From: Phyllobacterium myrsinacearum
GTDB lineage: Bacteria; Pseudomonadota; Alphaproteobacteria; Rhizobiales; Rhizobiaceae
NCBI RefSeq assembly: GCF_014138285.1
Contig: NZ_JACGXN010000004.1
Coordinates: forward strand, 124,001 to 188,000
Length of the DNA: 64,000 nt
Direction: 5' to 3'
The notes beneath the pieces were generated by a model that saw only the letters and a program-made list of their open reading frames with translations, was not told the DNA's origin and made no database searches. A program made the position numbers and the translations under genes. Of the stretch, positions 52,980 to 62,880 are shown in pieces (position 1 is the first letter of the stretch; each line of letters opens with the position of its first letter).

Positions 52980-53789
52980 ATGACCAACACAGTAGTAACG
53001 TCAAAAAGCCGATCCGTATGGCCGCGCATCCTCGCCGAAGCAACCGCGGTCAGTGAACGCGAGCCGACGCTCGCGCCGGTCGTGCAGCATTCCATATTAC
53101 GCTTTGACAGGCTTGAGGACGCTCTGTGTTTTCAGCTGGCGGAGGTTCTGGCCAGCCAGTTGATTACGAGCGAAGCGCTCTCGGCCCTTTTCAATGAACT
53201 GCTGAAACAGGACTCATCAGTGCTTTCCGGCGCCGAACGCGACATTAATGCCGTTCTGGAGCGGGATCCCGCAACAAAAAGCGGGCTGCACGTGTTGCTG
53301 TATCTCAAAGGGTTCCACGCGATTCAGATCCATCGCTTTGCTCACCTTTTGTGGAAGACAGGGCGTGAAGACCTGGCCGCCTATTTGCAGTCAAGATCGT
53401 CGCGCGTGCTGCAAGTTGATATTCATCCAGCGGTGCTGTTGGGAAAGGGTGTGTTTTTCGACCACGCCACCGGTATCGTGATTGGTGAGACGGCAGTCAT
53501 CGAAGACAATGTCTCGATCCTGCAGGGCGTCACGCTCGGCGGCACCGGAAAGGATACGGGTGATCGCCATCCCAAGGTGAGGCATGGTGTTCTCATCGGA
53601 GCGAGTGCTACCGTGCTCGGAAATATCGAGATCGGTGTCAACTCCAAGATTGGTGCGGGTTCCGTTGTTCTGAAATCAGTCGAGAACAGGAAAACGGTTG
53701 CCGGTGTTCCTGCCAAGGTGATCGGCGGTGTTCAGGAACGAGAGCCGGCGCGCTCGATGAACCAGATTCTCTATGATGTCGGACTTTAA
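52980..53789 (+). CDS. cysE: Serine O-acetyltransferase
   Basis: This 269-aa enzyme makes O-acetylserine for cysteine synthesis. The N-terminal helical domain is followed by a left-handed beta-helix of hexapeptide repeats (HPAVLLGKGVFFDHATGIVI, GVTLGGTGKDTGDRHPKV). The latter holds the active-site histidine region, and the VPAKVIGG exit is typical. The first ATG after the stop of the flavoprotein gene (52980) is preferred; a GTG at 52971 is possible. It is unusual beside a DAO gene and may be an extra, non-housekeeping copy. CysE normally works with CysK, not seen here. Confidence 0.93.
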   Translation: MTNTVVTSKSRSVWPRILAEATAVSEREPTLAPVVQHSILRFDRLEDALCFQLAEVLASQLITSEALSALFNELLKQDSSVLSGAERDINAVLERDPATKSGLHVLLYLKGFHAIQIHRFAHLLWKTGREDLAAYLQSRSSRVLQVDIHPAVLLGKGVFFDHATGIVIGETAVIEDNVSILQGVTLGGTGKDTGDRHPKVRHGVLIGASATVLGNIEIGVNSKIGAGSVVLKSVENRKTVAGVPAKVIGGVQEREPARSMNQILYDVGL

Positions 53790-53809
53790 ACGCGGACAGA
53801 CGCGACAAT

Positions 53810-54040
53810 CTATTTGATATCAGGATGCCCTGTTGGATTGTCGTTGGCTATTCCTCGGCGATCCGGTTCTTTCAGACGCGCCATCGAGAACTTCAACACG
53901 TTCTGTATGACATCCAGCTCGTGGCACCCGGCAGGCGTGGCGCCGCGCACGTTTTCTGTGAGCTTCAGCATTTTCCTGAAAAGCTCACGCATTTCGAAGT
54001 CAGACAATGTCGCCATCGTTTGAATGTCTTTTATCTGCAT
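53810..54040 (-). CDS. Small hypothetical protein
   Basis: This is a 76-residue frame on the minus strand, rich in charged helical segments (about residues 9-30 and 40-60); it is not recognised. The ATG at 54040 is one of several possible starts; GTG at 54067 and ATG at 54016 are alternatives. A separate 36-codon frame (54000-54110) with a strong GAGGAG ribosome site lies upstream and overlaps it in another frame, perhaps a leader peptide for coupled translation. It fills the gap between convergent cysE and the upstream region of the AcoR-like gene. The coding status is uncertain. Confidence 0.45.
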   Translation of the reverse strand: MQIKDIQTMATLSDFEMRELFRKMLKLTENVRGATPAGCHELDVIQNVLKFSMARLKEPDRRGIANDNPTGHPDIK

Positions 54041-54110
54041 CTTCCTGCCGTAACAGTCGCCAAACACCTCGATCCCATTGAATTACTTTTAAACGTGCCT
54101 GTCTGGACAT
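54000..54110 (-). CDS. Short overlapping ORF with a strong ribosome site (possible leader peptide)
   Basis: This is a 36-residue frame starting ATG at 54110, preceded by CGAGGAGAATCTC, the best Shine-Dalgarno site in the neighbourhood. It overlaps the small hypothetical gene by about 40 bases in a different frame. The sequence is basic and has no family that I recognise. It could be a leader peptide, a spurious frame, or the true N-terminus of the downstream protein if there is a frameshift. Confidence 0.3.
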   Translation of the reverse strand: MSRQARLKVIQWDRGVWRLLRQEDADKRHSNDGDIV

Positions 54111-54276
54111 GAGATTCTCCTCGTTGCTTCAGAACGGGAAATTTTTATCATTCAACGACCGCATCTTCATTGATGGCTGGCCGGTGGAGGCCGGAGATCC
54201 TGCACGCTTGACCAGATCGTCAAGTAGCTTAACCTAGGAAGAACTTGACGGGCGCCTGGACTTTGGGAGGAGACCA

Positions 54277-55251
54277 ATGGCTACGCGACATGACGGACAG
54301 CACGCTGAACAAATTCAGTCTGCACTCACCGGAAGCGCTGCTGCACAATCAGCGCTCGTGGCATCGTGGGGGCGTTCGATGCGCCTTTACGGTCTCAATC
54401 CGGAGGAGGGGGCACCACCTGAATTTCTCAGCGAACGCGAGCTGGTCGATGCACGTGAGCGATTGGGTTCATTGATTGCAACGGCGGAAGCAACGCTGGA
54501 CCGGCTTTATTCAGCCGTTGGTGGTGCTGGATGTTGTGTGCTCCTTGCGGACAGGGATGGTGTGCCGGTTGACCGCCGCGGCAGCGTCTCGGACGACGAG
54601 ACGTTCTGTAAGATCGGCCTTTGGACCGGGGCCGTCTGGAGCGAAGAGCGGGAAGGCACGAACGGTATCGGCACCGCCCTTGCGGAGCAGCGCGCATTGA
54701 CGATCCACCGCGATCAGCATTTTCGCAGCCGCAATACGGCCTTGTCCTGTACCGTTGCACCCATCTTCGATCACCGCGGGCGTTTGATGGCCGCCATCGA
54801 CGTGTCGTCGGCACGCTCTGATCTTACGGAGGACTTTGTCAAGCTGATCGCAGTTGCTGTGGTCGATGCGGCGCGCCGTGTGGAGGCAGAGAATTTTCGT
54901 CTGGCCTTCCCCAAGGCGCGGATCATGCTGGCAAAACTAGGGCCTGATGTGAGTTACGAACGAAGCGCCAGTGCGCTTATTGCGGTGGACGAGGATGACC
55001 TTGTTGTCGGAGCATCCCGCACGGTACGGCATTTTCTTGGCCTCACGGACGAAACCCTGAGCAAGCCGCTGCCTGCTGCCAACCTTCTCGGGCAAAATCT
55101 GGATATAGAACAGAATTTTGCGGCGGCCGAACGCAGTGTCATCCAGCGCGTTCTTGCCAAGGCCGGCGGTAATATCTCGGCAGCTGCGGTCATGATGGGG
55201 ATGGGGCGTGCCACTCTGCATCGCAAGCTGAAAAAGCTCGGGATACACTGA
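54277..55251 (+). CDS. AcoR-like transcriptional regulator without AAA+ domain
   Basis: This 324-aa protein has an N-terminal part with SALVASWGRSMRLYGLNPEE, a GAF domain (about residues 70-190) and a Fis-type helix-turn-helix at the C-terminus (about 283-322; NISAAAVMMGMGRATLHRKL). AcoR-type regulators usually have about 600 aa with a sigma-54-interacting AAA+ domain between these two parts. Here the sequence goes straight from GAF to HTH, so it cannot act by the standard sigma-54 mechanism. It is followed in the same direction by an aldehyde dehydrogenase gene, its likely target. Confidence 0.9.
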   Translation: MATRHDGQHAEQIQSALTGSAAAQSALVASWGRSMRLYGLNPEEGAPPEFLSERELVDARERLGSLIATAEATLDRLYSAVGGAGCCVLLADRDGVPVDRRGSVSDDETFCKIGLWTGAVWSEEREGTNGIGTALAEQRALTIHRDQHFRSRNTALSCTVAPIFDHRGRLMAAIDVSSARSDLTEDFVKLIAVAVVDAARRVEAENFRLAFPKARIMLAKLGPDVSYERSASALIAVDEDDLVVGASRTVRHFLGLTDETLSKPLPAANLLGQNLDIEQNFAAAERSVIQRVLAKAGGNISAAAVMMGMGRATLHRKLKKLGIH

Positions 55252-55449
55252 GGTTTCCAACTGTTTGCCAAGTCCAGCCTGCCCATTGTCTCAAAAGTGA
55301 GACAATGGGCAGGCTGCGATCTGCTACGTGGGGTGACACGGGTGTGTCCCCGCGCAATCCTTGCTCAGCCGCAGGAGGCGGCTTCAATCAGCGCGCAGGC
55401 GGGCATGCGGGGCTTTGGCTTCGCGGGTCGCTACGCAGGGAGGAACACA

Positions 55450-56967
55450 ATGAACAAGGTAGAATTCAATCGTACAATTCGGCCCAACTTCAAGAAGCGC
55501 TACGGCAATTTCATTGGTGGCAAGTTTGTCGAGCCGAAGTCTGGCCGCTATTTCGATAACACCTCGCCGGTCAACGGCCAGGTCCTTTGCGAAATCGCCC
55601 GATCCGATGCGAGTGATGTCGAGGCCGCACTTGATGCTGCCCATGCCGCCAAGGAAGCCTGGGGGCGCACGAGCGTCGCGGAGCGGAGTGTGATCCTCAA
55701 TAAGATCGCACAGGTCATGGAGGACAATCTGACATTGCTGGCGCAGGCCGAGACATGGGACAATGGCAAGCCAATCCGCGAGACAACGGCCGCCGATCTG
55801 CCATTGGCCATTGATCACTTCCGTTATTTCGCGGGTGTCATCAGGGCGCAGGAAGGCGGAATTTCCGAAGTCGATCACGACACGGTAGCCTATCATTTCC
55901 ATGAACCTCTGGGCGTCGTCGGGCAGATCATCCCATGGAATTTCCCGCTGCTGATGGCCGTGTGGAAGCTTGCTCCAGCGTTGGCAGCCGGAAACTGTGT
56001 CGTGCTGAAACCCGCCGAACAGACACCGGCCTCGATCCTGGTGCTGGCCGAACTCATCGGCGATCTTCTGCCGCCGGGTGTTCTCAATATCGTCAACGGC
56101 TTTGGCCTCGAGGCAGGCAAGCCTCTCGCATCCAGCCCGCGTATCGCCAAGATTGCCTTTACCGGCGAGACGACAACTGGCCGCCTCATTATGCAGTATG
56201 CGAGCCAGAATCTCATTCCAGTCACGCTGGAGCTGGGCGGCAAGTCGCCGAACATCTTCTTCAAGGATGTAACATCCGAGGACGATGATTTCTTCGACAA
56301 GGCAATCGAAGGCTTTGTCATGTTCGCACTCAACCAGGGCGAGGTTTGCACGTGCCCCAGCCGTGCCTTGATTCATGAATCCATCTATGACGAATTCATG
56401 GAACGGGCTCTCAAACGTGTTGAGGCAATTGTTCAGGGCGATCCGCTCGATCCTGCCACGATGGTTGGTGCTCAGGCGTCCAGCGAGCAATTGGAGAAGA
56501 TTCTTTCCTACATCGATATCGGCAAACAGGAAGGCGCTGAGGTACTGACCGGCGGCGAACGTAATATGCTGGCGGGCGATCTGGCCGGCGGATTCTATGT
56601 CAAGCCGACCGTGTTCAAGGGTCACAATCGCATGCGGGTCTTTCAGGAAGAGATTTTCGGCCCGGTCGTTTCAGTCACCACCTTCAAGGACAATGACGAA
56701 GCGTTGTCGATTGCCAATGATACGCTCTACGGCCTTGGCGCAGGCATATGGAGCCGGGATGCAAATACCTGCTATCGCTTTGGCCGCGCCATTCAGGCCG
56801 GTCGTGTCTGGACGAACTGCTACCACGCCTATCCAGCCCATGCAGCTTTTGGCGGGTACAAGCAATCGGGTATCGGCCGGGAAAACCATCTGAAGATGCT
56901 TGATCACTATCAGCAGACGAAAAACATGCTGGTAAGCTACAGCCCGAAGAAGCTCGGTTTCTTCTGA
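55450..56967 (+). CDS. NAD-dependent aldehyde dehydrogenase (AcoD/ExaC-like)
   Basis: This 505-aa dehydrogenase has the cofactor region FTGETTTG, the general-base E261 in LELGGKSPN and the catalytic cysteine C300 in [11 protein letters not shown]. It fits the acetaldehyde/ethanol-induced ExaC/AcoD branch. The ATG at 55450 is preceded by GGGAGGAA. A longer frame beginning at 55297 is not conserved. The gene lies between the AcoR-like regulator and DUF779, the usual partner of this branch. A GC-rich hairpin at 56986-57014 sits between it and DUF779. Confidence 0.93.
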   Translation: MNKVEFNRTIRPNFKKRYGNFIGGKFVEPKSGRYFDNTSPVNGQVLCEIARSDASDVEAALDAAHAAKEAWGRTSVAERSVILNKIAQVMEDNLTLLAQAETWDNGKPIRETTAADLPLAIDHFRYFAGVIRAQEGGISEVDHDTVAYHFHEPLGVVGQIIPWNFPLLMAVWKLAPALAAGNCVVLKPAEQTPASILVLAELIGDLLPPGVLNIVNGFGLEAGKPLASSPRIAKIAFTGETTTGRLIMQYASQNLIPVTLELGGKSPNIFFKDVTSEDDDFFDKAIEGFVMFALNQGEVCTCPSRALIHESIYDEFMERALKRVEAIVQGDPLDPATMVGAQASSEQLEKILSYIDIGKQEGAEVLTGGERNMLAGDLAGGFYVKPTVFKGHNRMRVFQEEIFGPVVSVTTFKDNDEALSIANDTLYGLGAGIWSRDANTCYRFGRAIQAGRVWTNCYHAYPAHAAFGGYKQSGIGRENHLKMLDHYQQTKNMLVSYSPKKLGFF

Positions 56968-57035
56968 GCGTCCTGCAATCTCAAAACTGGCGGTGCCCGT
57001 GCGGCGCCGCCAGTCTCGCCGTCAGGAGGGGCATC

Positions 57036-57401
57036 ATGAAAAATCAGGTCACCGCGACACTGGTTGCTCTCGATCTTATCAGCACGCTGCAAGCGGAGTA
57101 CGGGCCGATCATGTTTCATCAGTCCGGCGGCTGCTGCGATGGGTCGTCACCCATGTGCTACGCGCAGGGTGATTTCATCGTCGGTGACAATGATGTCTGT
57201 CTTGGCGAAATAGGCGGTGCCCCGGTCTATATCAGTGCGTCGCAGTATGATGTCTGGAAACATACCGAACTGATCATCGACGTCGTGCCTGGTCGTGGCG
57301 GCATGTTCTCGCTGGACAATGGCCGCGAAGTACGGTTTCTGACTCGATCCAGAGTGTGCGCTATTCCTCCTGTTGAGAACGTAGTGGCACCCTCGAGATA
57401 G
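57036..57401 (+). CDS. DUF779 family protein
   Basis: This 121-aa cytoplasmic protein has the conserved cysteine-rich segment [16 protein letters not shown]. It ends its family-typical core with [23 protein letters not shown]779 genes are usually next to acetaldehyde dehydrogenase genes of the AcoD/ExaC type, as here, but their function is not known. The cysteines could bind metal or act in redox or aldehyde detoxification. A GGAGG site precedes the ATG at 57036. Confidence 0.9.
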   Translation: MKNQVTATLVALDLISTLQAEYGPIMFHQSGGCCDGSSPMCYAQGDFIVGDNDVCLGEIGGAPVYISASQYDVWKHTELIIDVVPGRGGMFSLDNGREVRFLTRSRVCAIPPVENVVAPSR

Positions 57402-57438
57402 ACCGCGGCCCTTCATTCCCGAAAGAGCAAGAAACAAA

Positions 57439-57465
57439 TTAGCACTCCTATCATTCGAGTGCCAA
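57439..57465. promoter_or_regulatory. CIRCE operator (HrcA site) of groESL
   Basis: TTAGCACTC-N9-GAGTGCCAA matches the CIRCE consensus (TTAGCACTC-N9-GAGTGCTAA) with one change. It is 54 bp upstream of groES. The repressor HrcA would bind here, making this copy heat-regulated. Confidence 0.9.
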
Positions 57466-57519
57466 AAGGCGTATGAAGGGTGGTGGACCACACTGTGCTG
57501 GCCACAGAAAGAGTTCCCT

Positions 57520-57813
57520 ATGAAATTTCGGCCACTTCACGACCGTGTCGTCATCAGACGCGCGGAAGGCGATTTAAAATCCAAGGGCGGGATCATCATT
57601 CCCGACAATGCCAAGGAAAAGCCGCAAGAGGGCATGGTTGTTGCCGTAGGCCCAGGCTCCCGCGATGAGAGTGGTACTCTAATTACACTCGACGTGAAGG
57701 CAGGCGATGCGGTTCTGTTCGGCAAATGGTCGGGTTCCGAAGTCAAGATCGATGGGGAAGATCTCCTGATCATGAAGGAGAGCGACGTCATGGGCATTAT
57801 CGATACGAAATAG
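57520..57813 (+). CDS. groES: Co-chaperonin GroES
   Basis: This 97-aa heptameric lid for the GroEL folding chamber has the typical start [17 protein letters not shown], the mobile-loop and roof region ([17 protein letters not shown]) and the terminal ESDVMGIID. It is preceded by a CIRCE element and followed 59 bp later by groEL. The pair seems an accessory copy, because housekeeping groESL is not normally next to an aldehyde dehydrogenase. Confidence 0.97.
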   Translation: MKFRPLHDRVVIRRAEGDLKSKGGIIIPDNAKEKPQEGMVVAVGPGSRDESGTLITLDVKAGDAVLFGKWSGSEVKIDGEDLLIMKESDVMGIIDTK

Positions 57814-57857
57814 CAGGCTGTGAACATTCCGTCTGGAATGCATTTTCCCTTTTATGA

Positions 57858-59498
<1,641 letters not shown>

Positions 59499-59510
59499 AC
59501 GGTACAGATT

Positions 59511-59549
59511 CCGTATCAACGCGCCGTCCATTTTGGCGCGTTGATACGG
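59511..59549 (+). terminator. Rho-independent terminator after groEL
   Basis: A perfect 15-bp stem (CCGTATCAACGCGCC with GGCGCGTTGATACGG) has a nine-base loop. It is 13 bp after the groEL stop and is followed by CTTTCATTTC. Confidence 0.9.
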
Positions 59550-59552
59550 CTT

Positions 59553-59889
59553 TCATTTCAAGAACTGGACACCGCGAGGCGCCCAGAGAACGATTGCAGC
59601 CCCGATGATGCAAATGAATGCGCCCGTGACATCCCATCTGTCGGGCCGCACGCCCTCAGCACCCCAAAGCCACGCAAGCGATGCCAGGATTAGATGCCAC
59701 CATAGGCGGCGTAAGTTCGTCCGGCTGCTGTGCTTTCGGCAGGGTAAGCAGATAGGCAAAAAGCACGAGGGATAGAATGCCGGGCAGAATCCAAAGTGGA
59801 GACTTTCCCATTCCGAGCCACGCCCAGAACGCGAAACAACCGGCAATCTCGGCAATAGCTGCTCCGATAAAGGGTAATATGGCAGTCAT
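59553..59889 (-). pseudogene. ynfA: YnfA family membrane protein gene, inactivated by two frameshifts
   Basis: Joined across three frames, this sequence reads like YnfA, a small four-helix membrane protein of the drug/metabolite transporter group. The start is [20 protein letters not shown]. The middle [13 protein letters not shown] appears in a second frame, and the end [18 protein letters not shown] appears in a third. Each transition fits the loss of a single base near 59728-59736 and near 59688-59693. No full-length product is possible, so it is a decaying gene. It is convergent with the groEL terminator. Confidence 0.85.
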
Positions 59890-59969
59890 TTCTTCCGCGT
59901 CAGCTCGTGGCGGCCGCCTTGGTATCGATTCTGGCGTCGCATCCTCACGGTCTTGATGGGGCGGTTGTC

Positions 59970-60254
59970 TTATTTGTTCAATGCGGTTGCATGGCGAAAG
60001 CTGCTCTGGTCGGCCTTGCTCCAGATTCCGAGGGGCTGAAGATTATCTTCCGTGGTGATGCGTTCGTATTTCTCGTCCACATTGCGAACGCGGTACTGGA
60101 AAATGCCGCCTGCTTGCGGAAGGGTTGCGATGACGCGAAACGTGGCCTGGGTATTCGGCATTTCAAAGGCCGCGCGCTTCATCTGCACGTCCTGACCAAT
60201 AGAGAATCTGTGCTTGGGTGTTTCCCTGACCTTATCAGGTTGATTTGGTTTCAT
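59970..60254 (-). CDS. Conserved hypothetical protein
   Basis: This 94-aa protein begins [20 protein letters not shown] and contains [20 protein letters not shown] and [16 protein letters not shown] do not know a family name, but it has the look of a small beta-rich protein conserved in rhizobia. The ATG at 60254 has AGGAACC upstream; a start at 60308 would add an unlikely leader. It stands alone in the decaying stretch and has no clear promoter partner. Confidence 0.6.
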   Translation of the reverse strand: MKPNQPDKVRETPKHRFSIGQDVQMKRAAFEMPNTQATFRVIATLPQAGGIFQYRVRNVDEKYERITTEDNLQPLGIWSKADQSSFRHATALNK

Positions 60255-60800
60255 GTGAATGGTTCCTGGCCTCGATAAAGGTGGGTTTGAATGTTGCGGG
60301 CATCGCAACGAAGCGCATTTTACGCTCGTCCGTCCCTGCAGGACTGTTGGGCTTGAAACTATCTGCTGGCAAACATTCTGGAGAGTTTGGATCGCGAAAC
60401 AGAAGAAGCTGTCGACCGTCTTGAAACGACTATATCATGAGTTTGTAGTTATACTGCGATTTAATTCGCTCTCTATCACGATAATGAATAATAAAATATG
60501 ATAATTGTATTTAAGAAATATCGATGCAACGATCAATTTTTAGGTTTTATTTTGCGAAATAGTATCATAATTGATAATACGTATCAGTTTATAAAGCGCC
60601 AAATGGCAGGATTTTTGATCTAATACTATCCAGCTATCCGATTCAATGATAGCATGGCAACACTTGCCAAAAATTGGATTTTTGCCCGTGAATCTGTGGT
60701 TCAACGCGGGTCATGTGGTTATGTGTGAACGAAAAAATGATGTCATTGTTCACCACCAGATGTTCAGCTTTGCGCAGTTGTTGAATAGCCGGAGGTACAC
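60255..60800. other. AT-rich gap with no recognised gene
   Basis: This 546-bp interval has no convincing coding frame. GC content falls visibly in 60420-60640, with long AT runs and several ATTGAT/ATAAT-like words. A frame near 60646 lacks family similarity and is probably chance. No tRNA, repeat or mobile-element end was recognised. The gap may be foreign DNA or a relaxed noncoding region, flanked by pseudogenes. Confidence 0.6.
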
Positions 60801-61070
60801 ATGGCACTCAGTTTTCCCAATTCAAGCCGCAGCTACGATCTCGAGGGTGCACGAATACGCTTCCTGGGACATGATGGTTTGTTCCAGATACCATTCTTCG
60901 TCGAGACAGACGCCTTGCTGGATAAGGACGGACGGAAGCCAACAGGCGAAGCCGGCTATCTGGCAGCCTTTGATGCTGCGCGCAATTCAATTCACGAGGC
61001 GGCGCGACGAGCCTACTCCTATGGCCGGAAAAGTATGTTTACCCTGACGAGTAAAGAGCTCAGAGGGTAG
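60801..61070 (+). CDS. DUF1488 family protein
   Basis: This 89-aa protein begins MALSFPNSSRSYDLEGARIR with the DUF1488 start. The pattern IPFFVETDALL and a C-terminal helical part with FDAARNSIHEAARRAYSYGR match the family. A GGAGG site is five bases before the ATG. The function is not known. It is the only intact gene between two pseudogenes. Confidence 0.85.
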   Translation: MALSFPNSSRSYDLEGARIRFLGHDGLFQIPFFVETDALLDKDGRKPTGEAGYLAAFDAARNSIHEAARRAYSYGRKSMFTLTSKELRG

Positions 61071-61138
61071 CTTCATGCTTGCAGAACAATACAAGTTTTT
61101 GCTCCTGTTTTCACCCTGCAGTCGCAGTTTTCCTACGG

Positions 61139-61150
61139 TGAAACGTTTCA
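61139..61150. promoter_or_regulatory. Palindrome TGAAACGTTTCA, LacI-type operator
   Basis: This perfect 12-bp dyad with central AACGTT, as in LacI-family operators, lies 69 bp before the chimeric pseudogene start. It may be a left-over control site of the ancestral operon. Confidence 0.4.
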
Positions 61151-61218
61151 TCAGTCAGTGAGACTACGTTGGTGGAGGAGCACCGGTGTTCAGCCTCACA
61201 GAAAAGAGGGAGGACATC

Positions 61219-61844
61219 ATGACCAATGATCCCAAGGGATCACAATCCGATAAAGCGCGGCAGGTTCGCCTTTCGCGCCGGAAAATCTGTCCAATGCCTC
61301 GACCTTTGCCGCCGCGGGATTGATAGGCGGCATCACCGGGTTTCCCTTTGTCAACAGGATGGCTGTCCGGGCACAGGATGCGCCGCTCAAGTTCTGGCAG
61401 TTCTATGCGCTGGGCGGACAGGTCGCGTCCCAGGTCGCCTGGTTTGAGAAAACTGTTGCGGACTGGAGTGCAAATGATGCTTGGCCACCAACACTGCATG
61501 GGACCGGGACGGAGGACTATTTCAATACAGCGTGGTGCCCGACCCAAACCTATAGCGGGCCCTATCATGGCATTATTGCAGCTGGTGGTCCCAACTGGAT
61601 GGAGCCGGTGACACTCTATCACTGGCATATTGAGGACCCGGTTATCTTTCACAAGAACATCCGTGTCACAATCGAGCATGGTCATGCGAATGGCCGGTCC
61701 GACGATATTTCTTCGGTGGCCTTCTGGTATCAGTCGGAACCGCATCAGAGCTTTGATAAACTGCCTGATGTCAGCGAGCGGGTTCCGACCTTTCGGGCAC
61801 CGTTTCGTAACTGGTCTGCCGTGACCAACAAGACAAGAAGCTGA
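61219..61844 (+). pseudogene. Chimeric pseudogene: ABC binding-protein N-terminus fused to a DUF2961 (GH172) C-terminus
   Basis: The start ATG at 61219 has a good GGGAGGA site. The first frame (SDKARQVRLSRRK) continues after a single-base loss near 61281-61290 into LSNASTFAAAGLIGGITGF, a Tat leader. The segment RAQDAPLKFWQFYALGGQ is typical of the mature start of a sugar ABC binding protein. At about 61478-61490 the sequence then changes to WPPTLHGTGTEDYF, a catalytic segment of DUF2961/GH172 glycosidases, and on to its C-terminal part. A deletion between two neighbouring genes best explains this. A functional product is unlikely. Confidence 0.8.
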
Positions 61845-61883
61845 TCCCGTCCTGTTTGCCCGGGAGCAGCGTCCAGCCGGTGA

Positions 61884-62816
61884 TTAACCCTTTGCCGGAT
61901 CGGTAACCGGTACTTCAGCCATGGTCTGAATCTGGGGCGTTGCCGCCTTGCCGCGGGTATTGACGATGATGACACCCGCCAGGATCAGCATTCCGCCCAT
62001 AACAGTCGTTGTTTTGGGTGGTTCTCCGGCAATCATCCAAGCGATCAACATGGCAAGCGGTGCAATCAGATATAGAAAGTTTCCGGCACGTGCGACGCCG
62101 AACCGGCCTAGTGCATAGGCCCAGCAGACAAGGCCGATGGCTGTCGGAAATACACCGAGGAAGGCAATCCAGATACGAACCGTCGTTGTTGCATTGCCGG
62201 TCTGCGTCAAAGCCAGCGGCAGCCATGGCGAGAGGGCAAGCGCGGCGGCGATGAACATGATGGCGGCAACATGCAGGGCACCATAGCGTGCGACGAGATG
62301 GCGCTGAACCGTGAAACCCGATGCAGAGCACAAGGCTGCTGCCAGGACGAATGCAGCGCCTGAATTCAAGGTCAGGCCTCCGGCTTGAGCACTTGCAATC
62401 AGGCCGATGCCGACGATGCACAACAAAGTGCCGCCCCATGCAATGGGCGAAAACCGTTCCTTGAGCAGAAGAACGGCTAACGTTGCCATCCAGAGGGATT
62501 CGGTCTTGATGAGAAAGCTTGCTGCTCCTGCGGCAACGGTCTGCTGTCCGATGTTCAGGAGAACGCTGTAACCGGCACCGCCGACAATTCCGCAAGCCGC
62601 ACACAACAGGAGATGACGAAATGGCATGCGCACAGGGCGTGTCCAGATCAACCAGAATACCGCCAGCAATGCGGCTATGGCGTACCGGATCGACGCGAGC
62701 GGCAGAGGCTGCAACTCGGTTAGGGCAAGCTTGATTGCGGGGAAAGCCGTCGCCCAGACAAGAATTGTCGTGGCAATGGCGAGGGCGGGTAAAAGGGTGG
62801 GGCGCGATTGGGTCAT
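61884..62816 (-). CDS. EamA family (DMT) transporter
   Basis: This 310-aa inner-membrane exporter has ten predicted hydrophobic segments in two EamA repeats (for example WATAFPAIKLALTELQPLPL and LLCIVGIGLIASAQAGGLTL). Members export amino acids, nucleotides or other metabolites. The ATG at 62816 is poorly preceded by a ribosome site. A TTG at 62861 in the same frame would begin inside a palindrome, so the ATG is preferred. It is divergent from the LysR gene, with a 17-bp dyad between them. Confidence 0.88.
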   Translation of the reverse strand: MTQSRPTLLPALAIATTILVWATAFPAIKLALTELQPLPLASIRYAIAALLAVFWLIWTRPVRMPFRHLLLCAACGIVGGAGYSVLLNIGQQTVAAGAASFLIKTESLWMATLAVLLLKERFSPIAWGGTLLCIVGIGLIASAQAGGLTLNSGAAFVLAAALCSASGFTVQRHLVARYGALHVAAIMFIAAALALSPWLPLALTQTGNATTTVRIWIAFLGVFPTAIGLVCWAYALGRFGVARAGNFLYLIAPLAMLIAWMIAGEPPKTTTVMGGMLILAGVIIVNTRGKAATPQIQTMAEVPVTDPAKG

Positions 62817-62844
62817 AACTGCCAATGTAAGGCAAGTTTTTGGC

Positions 62845-62861
62845 TTGACATAGAATGTCAA
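62845..62861. promoter_or_regulatory. Palindrome TTGACAT-AGA-ATGTCAA, LysR-type site
   Basis: Perfect seven-base arms surround AGA in the divergent gap between the EamA (62816) and LysR (62881) starts. The first arm contains a -35-like TTGACA. Control of both genes by the LysR protein is likely. Confidence 0.6.
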
Positions 62862-62880
62862 TATAGCATGAGCTGTGAGA

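Noticed and set aside
55384-56625. Open frame of 413 codons on the minus strand
   Set aside because: It is antisense to the aldehyde dehydrogenase with its catalytic motifs intact, and the product shows no family features.
56986-57014. GC-rich hairpin between the aldehyde dehydrogenase and DUF779 genes
   Set aside because: No T-run follows, and the genes probably share a transcript. It may only reduce read-through.
60646-61047. Open frame of 133 codons in the AT-rich gap
   Set aside because: It overlaps the DUF1488 gene in another frame, has no ribosome site and shows no family resemblance.
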